A program made the position numbers and the translations under genes. The notes beneath the pieces were generated by a model. The model saw only the letters and a program-made list of their open reading frames with translations. It searched no databases and was not told the DNA's origin. This document shows positions 44,097-52,385 of a stretch of DNA of 54,561 nt, piece after piece. The DNA lies in assembly GCA_035505975.1 (NCBI GenBank), contig DATJQJ010000043.1:1-54561 (forward strand), written 5' to 3'. Position 1 is the stretch's first letter. Each line of letters begins with the position of its first letter. The DNA comes from CAIKOD01 sp035505975. GTDB lineage: Archaea; Halobacteriota; Methanomicrobia; Methanomicrobiales; Methanospirillaceae.

Positions 44097-44586
44097 TACC
44101 ATCGGGAAATACCGTGACCTCCTGGTCTCGGCAGGGTGCAGCAGGAAGGTCATCGCCCATTGCGAGGCCGTTACTGCCGTCGCCATGCAGTATGTGAACT
44201 CAGGGGATGGTGCAGATCGCGAACTCGTCCTTGCCGGAGCGATGCTCCACGATATCGGACGTTCCGCGACCCACGGGATTGGCCACGCCCAGACCGGGGC
44301 CGGGCTCTGCAGAAGCCTGGGACTGCCAGAAGGCGTGGCGAGAATTGTTGAATGTCATACCGGGGCAGGTCTGACTGCCGACGAATGCAGCCTGCTGGGA
44401 CTCATGCCAATCGACTGTGTACCGAAAACTCTTGAGGAAAAAATTGTCACCAATGCGGACAACCTTGTCGGAGGTGGACACGAAATATCGATCGAGCGGG
44501 ACCTGATGGAGTCATACGCCCTGAAGAGGAGATCCAGGAAAAGGATTTACCGCCTCTGGCTTGAGATGGAAATGTATCGACGTTGA
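44089..44586 (+). CDS. HD-domain phosphohydrolase (TIGR00295-like)
   Basis: This 165-residue HD protein has the metal ligands His in VIAHCEAV, the His-Asp pair of AMLHDIGR, His in GIGHAQTG and IVECHTGAG, and Asp in VTNADNLV. Archaeal members of this family act on unknown phosphoesters; some are annotated as tRNA or nucleotide enzymes without proof. It overlaps tfe by eight bases and closes the trm56 operon. Confidence 0.88.
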   Translation: MPDTIGKYRDLLVSAGCSRKVIAHCEAVTAVAMQYVNSGDGADRELVLAGAMLHDIGRSATHGIGHAQTGAGLCRSLGLPEGVARIVECHTGAGLTADECSLLGLMPIDCVPKTLEEKIVTNADNLVGGGHEISIERDLMESYALKRRSRKRIYRLWLEMEMYRR

Positions 44587-44743
44587 TGGGCCTTCGTACC
44601 GGTAAATTGCAGTTATGGCAGGAGATAAAATTCAGGCTCTGTTGAATTCCTCATTCATTTTTAAGGTGTTAAATCGACATGGGGGATTTGCATCTCTCAA
44701 TGTTACACGCCCCGGGAGGCCAGCAAAGGCACAGGATCATTCT

Positions 44744-44911
44744 GGATTGAGAATTAATGGCTTCCAGTAAAGTCCCGATCGCGACCGGGGTCGCCACAGC
44801 GGCAGGGCGGAGCCCCGGGAGCGTCAGATTCTCAATTTTTCATTTATCTGCACCAGAAATGAAGAACATGAGGAAATGAATGGTGAGTGACCACAGGATG
44901 TCAACAAATCC
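44744..44911 (+). repeat. dispersed intergenic repeat, copy C
   Basis: It starts GGATTGAGAATTAAT, carries GGGGTCGCCACAGCGGCAGG plus GCGGAGCCCC and CGTCAGATTCTCAATT, and ends ACAGGATGTCAACAAATCC. It is 168 bases long and close in length to copy B. It is preceded by about 155 bases without a gene, where GGCTCTGTTGAATTCCTCA at 44635-44653 nearly repeats a sequence at 6616-6634. Confidence 0.75.
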
Positions 44912-44998
44912 ATCCTCTTATAACGTAAAAAAATATCATGGGAAATGCAGGATTCGTACGTTACTCTTTTTGAATAGTGTCTTATTGTACGAGAACAC

Positions 44999-45841
44999 TC
45001 ATTTTCTGGAGGCAAATGCCCTTTTGAGGTTAAGGGATGCCGCCTTATCGCGGTAATAACCGAATACATACTCACCCCACGCTATAGCACGGGGGTCCCG
45101 GCTGAACAGATCTGAGGAACAGTCGTAGCGGTCGCTGTTAAGCTTATAAAGGCCAAGGGACAGGTGTTCATTCGTTACGGTGATTCCCAGCCTCAATGGC
45201 TCTTCCAATAAAAATACCTTGAAATTGGGGAATTTCGCTAACCGCTTCACCTGGCTTAAATAGGGTTCCCTGCGAATGGTTGACAGTACTTCATCATTGA
45301 TGACGATCTCCACTTCAGTGCCTCCGCTGATGCGGGCAGCGACAACATCTGCAATTCCCGGGCTCATTATTGAAGAAATGCCGTGGATATACTCACCTTC
45401 CTTTACAATTTTTAGGAAACGGGAATATACATGCAAAATATCGACCTGGGTATTCGATTCCACTTCCGAATTCCGGAGATCTCCGATCATCTTCAGACTC
45501 CCGGCCGGCAGGCCCGACAAATCATGAGTTCTCCAGAACTCACGATGTTTGTCGATTCCTGCCATAATATGGACATAGTTTGCAATATTATCTGCCACCG
45601 CCATTCCCAGGGGGGTGAGAGAAAATGAGTAATTTTTTGAATTGATGAGCATCTGGCTTTCGAGTAAACGGATTTTCGGGATTAATGCCTGCGAAGTACT
45701 CCCGGTAATTTCGCGAAGTTCGGAAAGGGATGACTGACTGTTGAGAAGAGCCAGTAATATCTGGACTTTGAGACGTGAGCTGTAAACGGAATGAATTATT
45801 TTCTGATGGTCATTGTATGATTCGAGATAGGTAAACGTCAT
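44999..45841 (-). CDS. HTH regulator with FilR1 (DUF1724) domain
   Basis: The protein has 280 residues. An N-terminal winged helix (SSRLKVQILLALLNSQSSLS, SQALIPKIRLLESQMLI) is followed by a ligand-type domain from about 110 onward (DLSGLPAGSLKMIGDLRNSE, GIADVVAARISGGTEVEIVI). This is the layout of the methanogen FilR1 group, which links regulation to acyl-homoserine-lactone-like or metabolic signals in Methanosaeta relatives. Several such regulators are usual in Methanomicrobiales. It has an AT-rich region before its ATG and no operon partner. Confidence 0.85.
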   Translation of the reverse strand: MTFTYLESYNDHQKIIHSVYSSRLKVQILLALLNSQSSLSELREITGSTSQALIPKIRLLESQMLINSKNYSFSLTPLGMAVADNIANYVHIMAGIDKHREFWRTHDLSGLPAGSLKMIGDLRNSEVESNTQVDILHVYSRFLKIVKEGEYIHGISSIMSPGIADVVAARISGGTEVEIVINDEVLSTIRREPYLSQVKRLAKFPNFKVFLLEEPLRLGITVTNEHLSLGLYKLNSDRYDCSSDLFSRDPRAIAWGEYVFGYYRDKAASLNLKRAFASRK

Positions 45842-46173
45842 AATACTGAGTCATTTAATTGTTTCTCAGGTGTAAAAAAATGATGTGGTTAACAAATAAA
45901 GGAAAGCAAATGCATTAGTCTTTTGAACCGGAATCCTACAACTCTTGATAGTCCATGGTTTAGTGCGGCCGTAAATGAGAAATTATGAGGGTTCATGTAA
46001 AAATTATTTATGGGTGATTTTTTCGGATCGTGTCAGCCTCTGCAACGGTCCGGCCTTCCATGTTTCCCGACAATTGTAGACCGAGTGGACGAAGCGGAAC
46101 ACATATGACGACCCTTGCTATGCGATATTTTTTAAGATTTCAACGTTGATACAATATAGAGTTTGGTGAATCT
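45842..46173 (+). other. AT-rich intergenic stretch, 330 bases
   Basis: No gene is seen on either strand. The sequence is more AT-rich than the coding regions. TTTTTTAAGATTTC at about 46129-46142 and ACAATATAGA at 46151-46160 may be promoter elements of the following small membrane-protein gene. Confidence 0.45.
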
Positions 46174-46353
46174 ATGGACAAGATGGGTTTAGCAGCACTT
46201 ATTGGCGGACTTATACTCGTAATCGTTGGGATTTATGCAATCGTTGTCTTCCAGAGCGAGGTAATAATCGCTTTAAAAGGGGCAGGTGGGATCATCCTCG
46301 TAATCGTAGGAATCTTCCTCTTTATTTTTGGAATCCTGCTCATTAAAGACTGA
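46174..46353 (+). CDS. small two-helix membrane protein, 59 residues
   Basis: The product starts MDKMGLAALIGGLILVIVGI and ends FGILLIKD. Two hydrophobic segments, each starting near a Gly-Gly or Gly-rich turn (LIGGLILVIVGIYAIVVF and GGIILVIVGIFLFIFGILL), repeat the pattern IL-VIVGI, so the protein looks like an internal duplication of one helix. GGTGA six bases before the ATG serves as ribosome site. I know no function; it may be a membrane-stress or assembly peptide. Confidence 0.68.
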   Translation: MDKMGLAALIGGLILVIVGIYAIVVFQSEVIIALKGAGGIILVIVGIFLFIFGILLIKD

Positions 46354-46631
46354 TTAATTTTTTTCCGTTATATTCCGGACCCTGATGATAATCAGAGAAA
46401 TTGAATCCCGGGATGTTTTCCAGGAACCAAAAGCATGTCATTTTTAAAATCGTCACCTTCCAGCAATCTTTTCACTTTCATCGGGCTGTTATCGGATGCA
46501 GGTTATCGTGGATCGTCAGGGTTTTAGTTCGGGAAGGATCGACATCGATTCGCATTAGTGTGCATTTTTCCATGCAGGATGAGAACAACAGGGAATAAAG
46601 AGGTGTGCAAATTCAGAAAGAGGTGATTTTT
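46354..46631 (+). other. intergenic stretch without a convincing gene
   Basis: A 65-codon plus-strand frame at 46401-46598 has no ribosome site and an unusual composition, and is not called. The region separates two small membrane-protein genes on opposite strands. Confidence 0.4.
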
Positions 46632-46781
46632 TTACAGGTTAAGCAGCCATGAGATTACCAGTGCAATGGCAATAATGATAATAAGCCATTTTAACAGGGT
46701 CCAGGCGATTTTTCCGATAATCCAGAGAATTCCTATAACGATAAGAATTATCAGGAGGATAACCAATAGAGAGAAAATCAT
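46632..46781 (-). CDS. small hydrophobic membrane protein, 49 residues
   Basis: The product starts MIFSLLVILLIILIVIGILW and ends VISWLLNL. Two very hydrophobic stretches are joined by GKIAWTLLKW, which carries the only charges. Ile and Leu make up over half of the residues. The ribosome site is weak (GGTAG), so confidence is moderate. It is convergent with the 59-residue gene at 46174. Confidence 0.55.
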   Translation of the reverse strand: MIFSLLVILLIILIVIGILWIIGKIAWTLLKWLIIIIAIALVISWLLNL

Positions 46782-46982
46782 AGCATCTACCAGACAGGAT
46801 CAATGCAGGCTGACATCATAAACCTGATGAAAACGAATCCCTGATAATATAAAAAAAGAAACGACAGGATTCAATGATATCAGATCCGGAATATCCAGGC
46901 CGTATCCCGCGAAAGACATGGGAGGTTGGAAAATACAAAATGCATATTGTTTTATCGATTATTGCCCCAATGCAATGCAACG

Positions 46983-47756
46983 ATGAACGATCCCGAATTT
47001 AAGGACGCAGTGAGAACGGTCTGGGATCTCGCTTCTCCTGCCTATGATCTAGTCCCGGGCCACCAGATCGGGTCCAGGGAAGAGTGGAATGCGTGGGAAC
47101 GGGAACTGAGCGGCGATCTGCCTTCAGCACCAGGGAAAGTCCTTGATATCGGATGCGGAACGGGCGCGATGGCCCTCGTGCTTGCCCGAATGGGGTACCA
47201 GGTTACCGGTATCGACCTTTCAGGGGAAATGATCGCAATGGCGCGTAACAAGGCGGTAGAGGACGGGATCGCTATCGGACTGATTTCCGGTGACGCCGAA
47301 AAGTTACCATTCGATGACGGGTCCTTTGACATCATTGTTACCCGCCACCTCCTCTGGACTGTACCCCACCCGGAAATCGCCCTTCGGGAGTGGTACCGGG
47401 TCCTCGCCCCCAATGGCCGTGTGCTTATCATCGATGGGGTCTGGAATGATGGTTCCCCAGGTACCCGGATCAGAATAGGTATCAGTTCGCGGATGGCCCG
47501 GCTCTTCGACCCAAAATCCACTCACCCGGCATCGTACAACAACGACATCAGGATACGGCTTCCTCACCATGGCGGAGTGCCCGGGGAGGCGATGCTCGAT
47601 TATCTCAATCAGGCAGGATTTGTTGACATAAAAGAAAAAGATCTGATGTATATCAGGTCATTACAACAATCGCAACTCTCTTGGTATCGGAGACTGGCCC
47701 AGGGTGAGAGTTACTATCTTATTGCAGCGATAAAACCTGAAATGTGCATTTATTAA
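46983..47756 (+). CDS. class I SAM-dependent methyltransferase
   Basis: This is a Methyltransf_11-type enzyme of 257 residues. Motif I is VLDIGCGTGAMALVLARMG, motif II GIDLSGEMIAMAR, then GDAEKLPFDDGSFDIIVTR and EWYRVLAPNGRVLIIDG. The substrate cannot be deduced; such enzymes act on small molecules, quinone- or lipid-like compounds or arsenic. I chose the ATG at 46983; the frame opens 19 codons earlier with sequence that is not family-like. It lies just before SAM synthetase, though with its own short gap. Confidence 0.87.
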   Translation: MNDPEFKDAVRTVWDLASPAYDLVPGHQIGSREEWNAWERELSGDLPSAPGKVLDIGCGTGAMALVLARMGYQVTGIDLSGEMIAMARNKAVEDGIAIGLISGDAEKLPFDDGSFDIIVTRHLLWTVPHPEIALREWYRVLAPNGRVLIIDGVWNDGSPGTRIRIGISSRMARLFDPKSTHPASYNNDIRIRLPHHGGVPGEAMLDYLNQAGFVDIKEKDLMYIRSLQQSQLSWYRRLAQGESYYLIAAIKPEMCIY

Positions 47757-47764
47757 AAAATGCA
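47745..47764 (+). terminator. inverted repeat at the end of the methyltransferase gene
   Basis: TGCATTT (47745-47751) pairs perfectly with AAATGCA (47758-47764) around a six-base loop that holds the TAA stop codon. It could terminate or stabilise the transcript. No long T run follows, so the role is uncertain. Confidence 0.35.
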
Positions 47765-47937
47765 TCGGCCAGGTTTTCCAATCGGAAAAGATATTCTATC
47801 GACCAACATCCTCCAGTACAGATTCAATCCATGAGTTTTGGGGGAAAAAAGATCAGTCCTGAAGGTTCGGACCCAAAGATTCGGATGCCTTAAGTGTCGG
47901 AAGGAATAGATAGGTGTCTTTGGAGAAGGCCTTGGCT

Positions 47938-49137
47938 ATGGCAAAGATCCGTATTGTTCGTTCGCACGATGCGCCTGTCGGAAAGCAGCCGGTAGAGTAT
48001 GTTGAACGCAAAGGAAAGGGCCATCCGGACAGTTTAATGGACGGGATCTGTGAAAGGGCATCGGTTGAATTATCCAGGTATTACCTCGACAATTTTGGTG
48101 TCATCCTCCATCATAACCTTGACAAGGGCCTGCTCGTCGGCGGAGCCGCCGATGTCGGGCCGGGTTTTGGAACCATAACAAAACCAATCGAGATAATTAT
48201 CGCCGGAAGGGCAACGGGAAACTTTCAGTCAGAGTCCATTCCTGTGGATGATGTGGTAATCGAATCGGCAAAGAAGTATCTGAAGGAGAACACCCGGTTT
48301 CTCGACGTAGAAAGCGATGTGTCGATCTCGACGAAAATACGGGGAGGGTCTTCGGATTTGACCCGCCTGTTTGCCAGGGGGCAGGGGGTGCCCCTTGCAA
48401 ACGATACTTCCATCGGCGTGGGTTACGCTCCGATGACCGGGACCGAGAAACTGACCCTGGAAACCGAACATTTTCTGAACAGCGCAGCATATAAAAAGAA
48501 GATGCCCGCCGTCGGGGAAGACATAAAGATCATGTGCCTGCGGGAAAAGAAAAAAATCAGCATCAACGTAGCTGTCGCATTCGTGGCTCATCTCATTCCA
48601 GGAATTGAGCGTTACATCGATTACAAAGAAAAAGTTATTGCCGATGTCTCGGAATTTGCGAGGAATATGACCGATGAAGAGATTGACGTATCAGTCAATA
48701 CCGCAGATTCAACCAAAGAGGGCGAGATCTATATCACAAAGTCAGGGCTGAGCTGCGAAGCAGGAGATGACGGCCAGGCTGGCAGGGGTAACCGTGCGAA
48801 CGGCCTCAATACCCCTTTTCGGAGCATGTCGCTCGAAGCCGTGGCAGGGAAAAATCCCGTCAGCCACACGGGAAAGATCTACAATATCCTCTCTAAAGAG
48901 ATTGCAGAACGTACAGTTTTTGGTTCGCCCGGGATCGAAGACTGCTTGGTGACGATGGTCTCGTATGTCGGGCGTAACGTAGATGACCCGAAAAGCATGA
49001 CGGCGAAGGTCGTCCTGGGAAAAGGGATGGGGCTGGAGGCTGTCAGGCAGGAGATAAAAAAGTGTGCAGGAGACGTTCTCAACGAAACCGGTACCATCTC
49101 CGGACGAATTATTGCAGGGGCTTATACGATTTTCTAA
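47938..49137 (+). CDS. mat: S-adenosylmethionine synthetase, archaeal type
   Basis: The archaeal MAT makes SAM from methionine and ATP. It is distinct in sequence from bacterial MetK. Signatures are VEYVERKGKGHPDSLMDGIC near the start, HHNLDKGLLVGG, GRATGNFQSESIPVDD and GYAPMTGTEKLTLETE, with GDDGQAGRGNRANGL in the last part. I chose the ATG at 47938 (MAKIRIVRSHDAP), giving 399 residues; a GTG eight codons earlier is a weaker candidate. SAM feeds the many methylases of the cobalamin run, but the gene stands alone. Confidence 0.96.
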   Translation: MAKIRIVRSHDAPVGKQPVEYVERKGKGHPDSLMDGICERASVELSRYYLDNFGVILHHNLDKGLLVGGAADVGPGFGTITKPIEIIIAGRATGNFQSESIPVDDVVIESAKKYLKENTRFLDVESDVSISTKIRGGSSDLTRLFARGQGVPLANDTSIGVGYAPMTGTEKLTLETEHFLNSAAYKKKMPAVGEDIKIMCLREKKKISINVAVAFVAHLIPGIERYIDYKEKVIADVSEFARNMTDEEIDVSVNTADSTKEGEIYITKSGLSCEAGDDGQAGRGNRANGLNTPFRSMSLEAVAGKNPVSHTGKIYNILSKEIAERTVFGSPGIEDCLVTMVSYVGRNVDDPKSMTAKVVLGKGMGLEAVRQEIKKCAGDVLNETGTISGRIIAGAYTIF

Positions 49138-49174
49138 CGGGCGTGCCGAAAAAGGGTTGCATATTTTTTGGGTA

Positions 49175-49621
49175 TTATTCACCGAGGTGGGTATTGCCGG
49201 CAACAAATTTCTCGCTGAATAAAAATTTATCAATTTTCCATGATCCGTCCTGTTTTAACAGGTGCAGGGTATAACTCCCGACGAATACTTTTGTGTTCCT
49301 GTTAGACCGCTCGGGAAGGTAATGATAGGCGATCCCGTAACAGAATACCGAAGCACCGTCGGGTTCCCATGTGACGAGAAAGTTGCCGACCTGGTGGTGG
49401 ATGGCCTGGAGGTCCCGGAGACCGTCCTCCCAGGCCTCTGCAATTCGTTCCTTTGCGATCATCACCGGTTCCCAGTTTGTCAGACCGGTATTGAAAAGGA
49501 CCGTGTCGGTAAAGCATGACTGCACGGCATCCCAGTCCCTGTTGTCAGTGGACACAAACAGGGTTATGACCGCTTCGATAACGTTTTCTCGTTCAGATTT
49601 TTGTATCGTTGGTTCAGGCAT
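49175..49621 (-). CDS. SnoaL/NTF2-like protein
   Basis: This is a 148-residue NTF2-fold protein: an N-terminal helix pair (NVIEAVITLFVSTDNRDWDA), CFTDTVLFN, then four beta strands (GNFLVTWEPDGASVFCYGIA, GSYTLHLLKQDGSWKIDKF). The fold occurs in enzymes and in binding proteins; no catalytic set can be named here. It is tail-to-tail with SAM synthetase. Confidence 0.8.
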   Translation of the reverse strand: MPEPTIQKSERENVIEAVITLFVSTDNRDWDAVQSCFTDTVLFNTGLTNWEPVMIAKERIAEAWEDGLRDLQAIHHQVGNFLVTWEPDGASVFCYGIAYHYLPERSNRNTKVFVGSYTLHLLKQDGSWKIDKFLFSEKFVAGNTHLGE

Positions 49622-49849
49622 CGCAAATCCCTATCAGTGTAATCGTCTTACAAGATTTAAAAAAGGTCGCAGGGATTGCAATAATTCCGATATGCCCAGT
49701 GAGCATTGCGGCCCGGGCTGGGTCTGTCATCGAATGGATAGATGACCCTTTACCGCGGCATGGCCTCCCTGCGACTTCAGCGATCCCACACTTAAACATT
49801 CAGACTGAACCTTTTTCTTCCGGAAACGCCCTCATTATAACGACCACCT

Positions 49850-50740
49850 ATGGTGCAGGTGCATAGGAATTACCAGAAATCGCTTCGGATTGCACTGTTC
49901 ATTACGGCCTTATTTTTTGTCGTCGAGCTCGCCGGAGGATTCCTTTCGGGGTCGCTTGCACTGGTTAGCGACGCCGGCCATATGTTCTCCGACATCCTCG
50001 CCCTCATCCTCTCTCTCGGGGCAATGGCCCTTGCATCTCGGCTTCCCACGAAGGATCAGACATACGGGTTTCACCGGGCTGAGATTTTTGCGGCATTCAT
50101 CAATTCGGTCCTCCTTATCGGGATCAGTTTGGTAATCATCTGGGAAGCCTACATAAGGGCGCTGTATCCGGAGCCGATCCAGGGGGGATTGATGGCATTG
50201 GTCGCCGTTGCGGGCCTCGTTGCAAATGGTTGTGTGGTGCTGCTGCTCCATGGGAGCCACGATCTCAATATCAGAAGCGTCTTCCTCCACGTAGTCGGCG
50301 ACACAATCTCCTCGGTAGCGGTAATTATCGCGGCGGTCTGGATTTCATTCACCGGTTTCACGATTATCGATCCGGTCCTTTCAGTTTTTATCGCCGTGCT
50401 GATCGTCATATCGGCACTGAGGATCCTTAAAGAGACGGTAATGGTACTCCTGCAGTTTACACCGTCGTCGGTCGACTTTGACACGGTTATTGCCGATATG
50501 TCTTCAGTCCCGGGAGTGAGCGGTGTACATCATGTCCACATCTGGAGCCTGTGTTCCGAGATATTCGTCCTCGATGCCCACGTTTACTCCTGCGAACAGG
50601 GTATGAAACAGATCGAGACCATAAAGGCAGAGATTAAGGAAAGGCTGAAAAAATACAAGATACTTCACTCTACCCTGGAATTCGAATGCGAGGAGTGCAG
50701 GGATTGCCAGGTCGTCGATCCTGGAAAGTCCCATGCCTGA
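49850..50740 (+). CDS. cation diffusion facilitator (Zn/Co/Cd efflux)
   Basis: CDF proteins export divalent metals in exchange for protons. Six transmembrane segments can be drawn. The metal site is in helix II (LVSDAGHMFSD, the HxxxD-type motif) and helix V (FLHVVGDTISS). The cytosolic C-domain holds VHHVHIWSL, as in zinc members, and ends with CEECRDCQ, an extra Cys cluster that may sense or bind metal. Length 296 is typical. An AT-rich CATTATAACG lies about 10-20 bases before the ATG. Confidence 0.93.
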   Translation: MVQVHRNYQKSLRIALFITALFFVVELAGGFLSGSLALVSDAGHMFSDILALILSLGAMALASRLPTKDQTYGFHRAEIFAAFINSVLLIGISLVIIWEAYIRALYPEPIQGGLMALVAVAGLVANGCVVLLLHGSHDLNIRSVFLHVVGDTISSVAVIIAAVWISFTGFTIIDPVLSVFIAVLIVISALRILKETVMVLLQFTPSSVDFDTVIADMSSVPGVSGVHHVHIWSLCSEIFVLDAHVYSCEQGMKQIETIKAEIKERLKKYKILHSTLEFECEECRDCQVVDPGKSHA

Positions 50741-50803
50741 TACCAGTCATTCCGCTGACAAAGAAAGAAAAAAATTATCACGTCGCTACCGTATACTCCG
50801 GGT

Positions 50804-51577
50804 ATGAATCCGAAAACGGCAATGATCCTGACAATGTTAGGCATTGTTATCCTGGTCACCGGATGTATTAACCAGGTGCCCACCCCGGTTCCTGCGACCA
50901 CAGCACCACAGACTCGGACGATCGTTCCGGTTACCAGCACGGTAAGTACGACATCCATGCCATGCGGGGATTGCAGCTCTGTGAACAACACGACAGTAAA
51001 TAATACGACGTTGCCCACCTCTTTTGCAACCGTCGTTGCGACATCCCCGGCCATTACCCAGCCACCCACACCCGGAAGCGGACCAAGACCGAATGCACAA
51101 TTTACTGCCAGTCCGGTATCGGGAAAAGTCCCGCTCCCGGTGATGTTTACCGATTTAAGCACAGGATTCCCGGATAGCTGGAACTGGTCGTTCGGGGATG
51201 GGAATACATCGGCCCTGGAGAATCCGACATACGTGTACACGACATCGGGAACATTTACCGTCAGGTTAGAGGTTTCCAACAGTGCAGGCAGCGATTCGGA
51301 GACAAAGTCGTATTACATCATGGCAAATCCTGCATTCGTTTCACCGGGTGCCGGCTGGGATGTAATCCCGCCGACGCCCACTCAGCCGACGACCGTTGAA
51401 TTCATCGACCGGTCTTCAGGCCCCCCCACAAGCTGGGACTGGAATTTCGGGGACGGGGGAACCTCAACCCTGCAGAATCCGGTCCATACCTATTCCGGTC
51501 CGGGAGTATACCTGGTCTCGCTGAATGTATCTAACGAAGTCGGATACGGAGTCGCTTCCGGATATGTTTCAATATGA
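50804..51577 (+). CDS. lipoprotein with two PKD domains
   Basis: The signal peptide ends with the lipobox LVTGC (Cys near residue 20), so the protein is exported and lipid-anchored. A Thr/Pro-rich linker with potential glycosylation sites (NNTTVNNTT) leads to two PKD domains at about 98-175 and 190-257, each with the SWNWSFGDG/SWDWNFGDG motif and the LxVSN strand. PKD modules in methanogens are typical of surface adhesion or envelope proteins. Confidence 0.9.
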   Translation: MNPKTAMILTMLGIVILVTGCINQVPTPVPATTAPQTRTIVPVTSTVSTTSMPCGDCSSVNNTTVNNTTLPTSFATVVATSPAITQPPTPGSGPRPNAQFTASPVSGKVPLPVMFTDLSTGFPDSWNWSFGDGNTSALENPTYVYTTSGTFTVRLEVSNSAGSDSETKSYYIMANPAFVSPGAGWDVIPPTPTQPTTVEFIDRSSGPPTSWDWNFGDGGTSTLQNPVHTYSGPGVYLVSLNVSNEVGYGVASGYVSI

Positions 51578-51699
51578 TTTCCTGCCTCCGTGATCACCCA
51601 TGACCCTGTCGCCCTGCCCTATGACGCGTTTACCAATCCCGTATCCCAAATACTTTTTTACCAGATAATGCCAATATTATACCCATGTATCAATCAGCA

Positions 51700-51755
51700 C
51701 TTACCACCGTAACTCGATCGGTACGGGTAGTACCTGGTAAGCGGCTGCTGTTTTT
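51700..51755 (+). ncRNA. candidate small RNA: TATA box, hairpin, T-run
   Basis: CTTACCACCGTA pairs with TACGG...TGGTAAG (51700-51741) to form a hairpin with a perfect seven-base outer stem and a five-base inner stem. CAATATTATACC at 51672-51683 has the spacing of a promoter for a start near 51700, and T5 at about 51750 could end it. A short structured transcript in the 336-base gap is inferred; no homologue is known to me. The rest of the gap is without genes. Confidence 0.35.
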
Positions 51756-51914
51756 CGTATATTAAACGAATTACAAAGCTACTGAAGATTCTGACCGTTT
51801 CCGGTAAGAATCGGATCCTGTCCTTCGGGATTAATTATTGAAATTCCGGGAACATCGCTCACATTGCATTGCCCTGTACCATCGAACAAAGAGGAATAAA
51901 AAAGGAACTAAAAA

Positions 51915-52355
51915 ATGGCCCAGATTTCGGAATCATCGGACAACGAATGGTTCAACCGGTTTGCAAGCACCTCCCTGATATACGGCATCCTGGACAGAGC
52001 CGTTTCAGGAGGAGCTGATGAAAGGACAAGGGCGATACAGTCCCTGGGGGAACGCGGAGACCCAAGGGCAGTCATGACCCTGACAGCATGCTGTCTCGAT
52101 AAGGAACCTGCGATTCGCTTGAACGCGATCGATGCCCTGGCAAGGCTTAAGAGCGGGCGGGCGGTTCCGACCCTTGCCGGTCGCCTGGGGGACGCGGAGG
52201 AGCTCCTGGAAAACAGGTGTCATGCAGCAAAGGCCCTTGCCGGGACGAGAACGAATACTTCAATCGCAGGGCTTAAGGCACTGGTAGACGACGATAAGGA
52301 GGACCCCGCACTCAGGGAATATATCGCTGTGCTGCTGAATTCGGCGGACCTGTAA
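51915..52355 (+). CDS. HEAT-repeat protein
   Basis: This 146-residue protein consists of HEAT/PBS-lyase-type repeats: RTRAIQSLGERGDPRAVMTL, AIRLNAIDALARLKSGRAVP and NRCHAAKALAGTRTNTSIAG form three helical pairs, with a cap at each end. Such proteins are usually binding scaffolds. A ribosome site GAGG lies about 20 bases before the ATG with AAGGA nearer. It stands alone between two gaps. Confidence 0.85.
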   Translation: MAQISESSDNEWFNRFASTSLIYGILDRAVSGGADERTRAIQSLGERGDPRAVMTLTACCLDKEPAIRLNAIDALARLKSGRAVPTLAGRLGDAEELLENRCHAAKALAGTRTNTSIAGLKALVDDDKEDPALREYIAVLLNSADL

Positions 52356-52385
52356 ATCCCGGGAGAAAAGTATTATTCAATCGGC

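Noticed and set aside
46401..46598. Plus-strand frame of 65 codons between two small membrane-protein genes
   Set aside because: No start signal, and a His/Phe/Arg-rich composition unlike real genes here.
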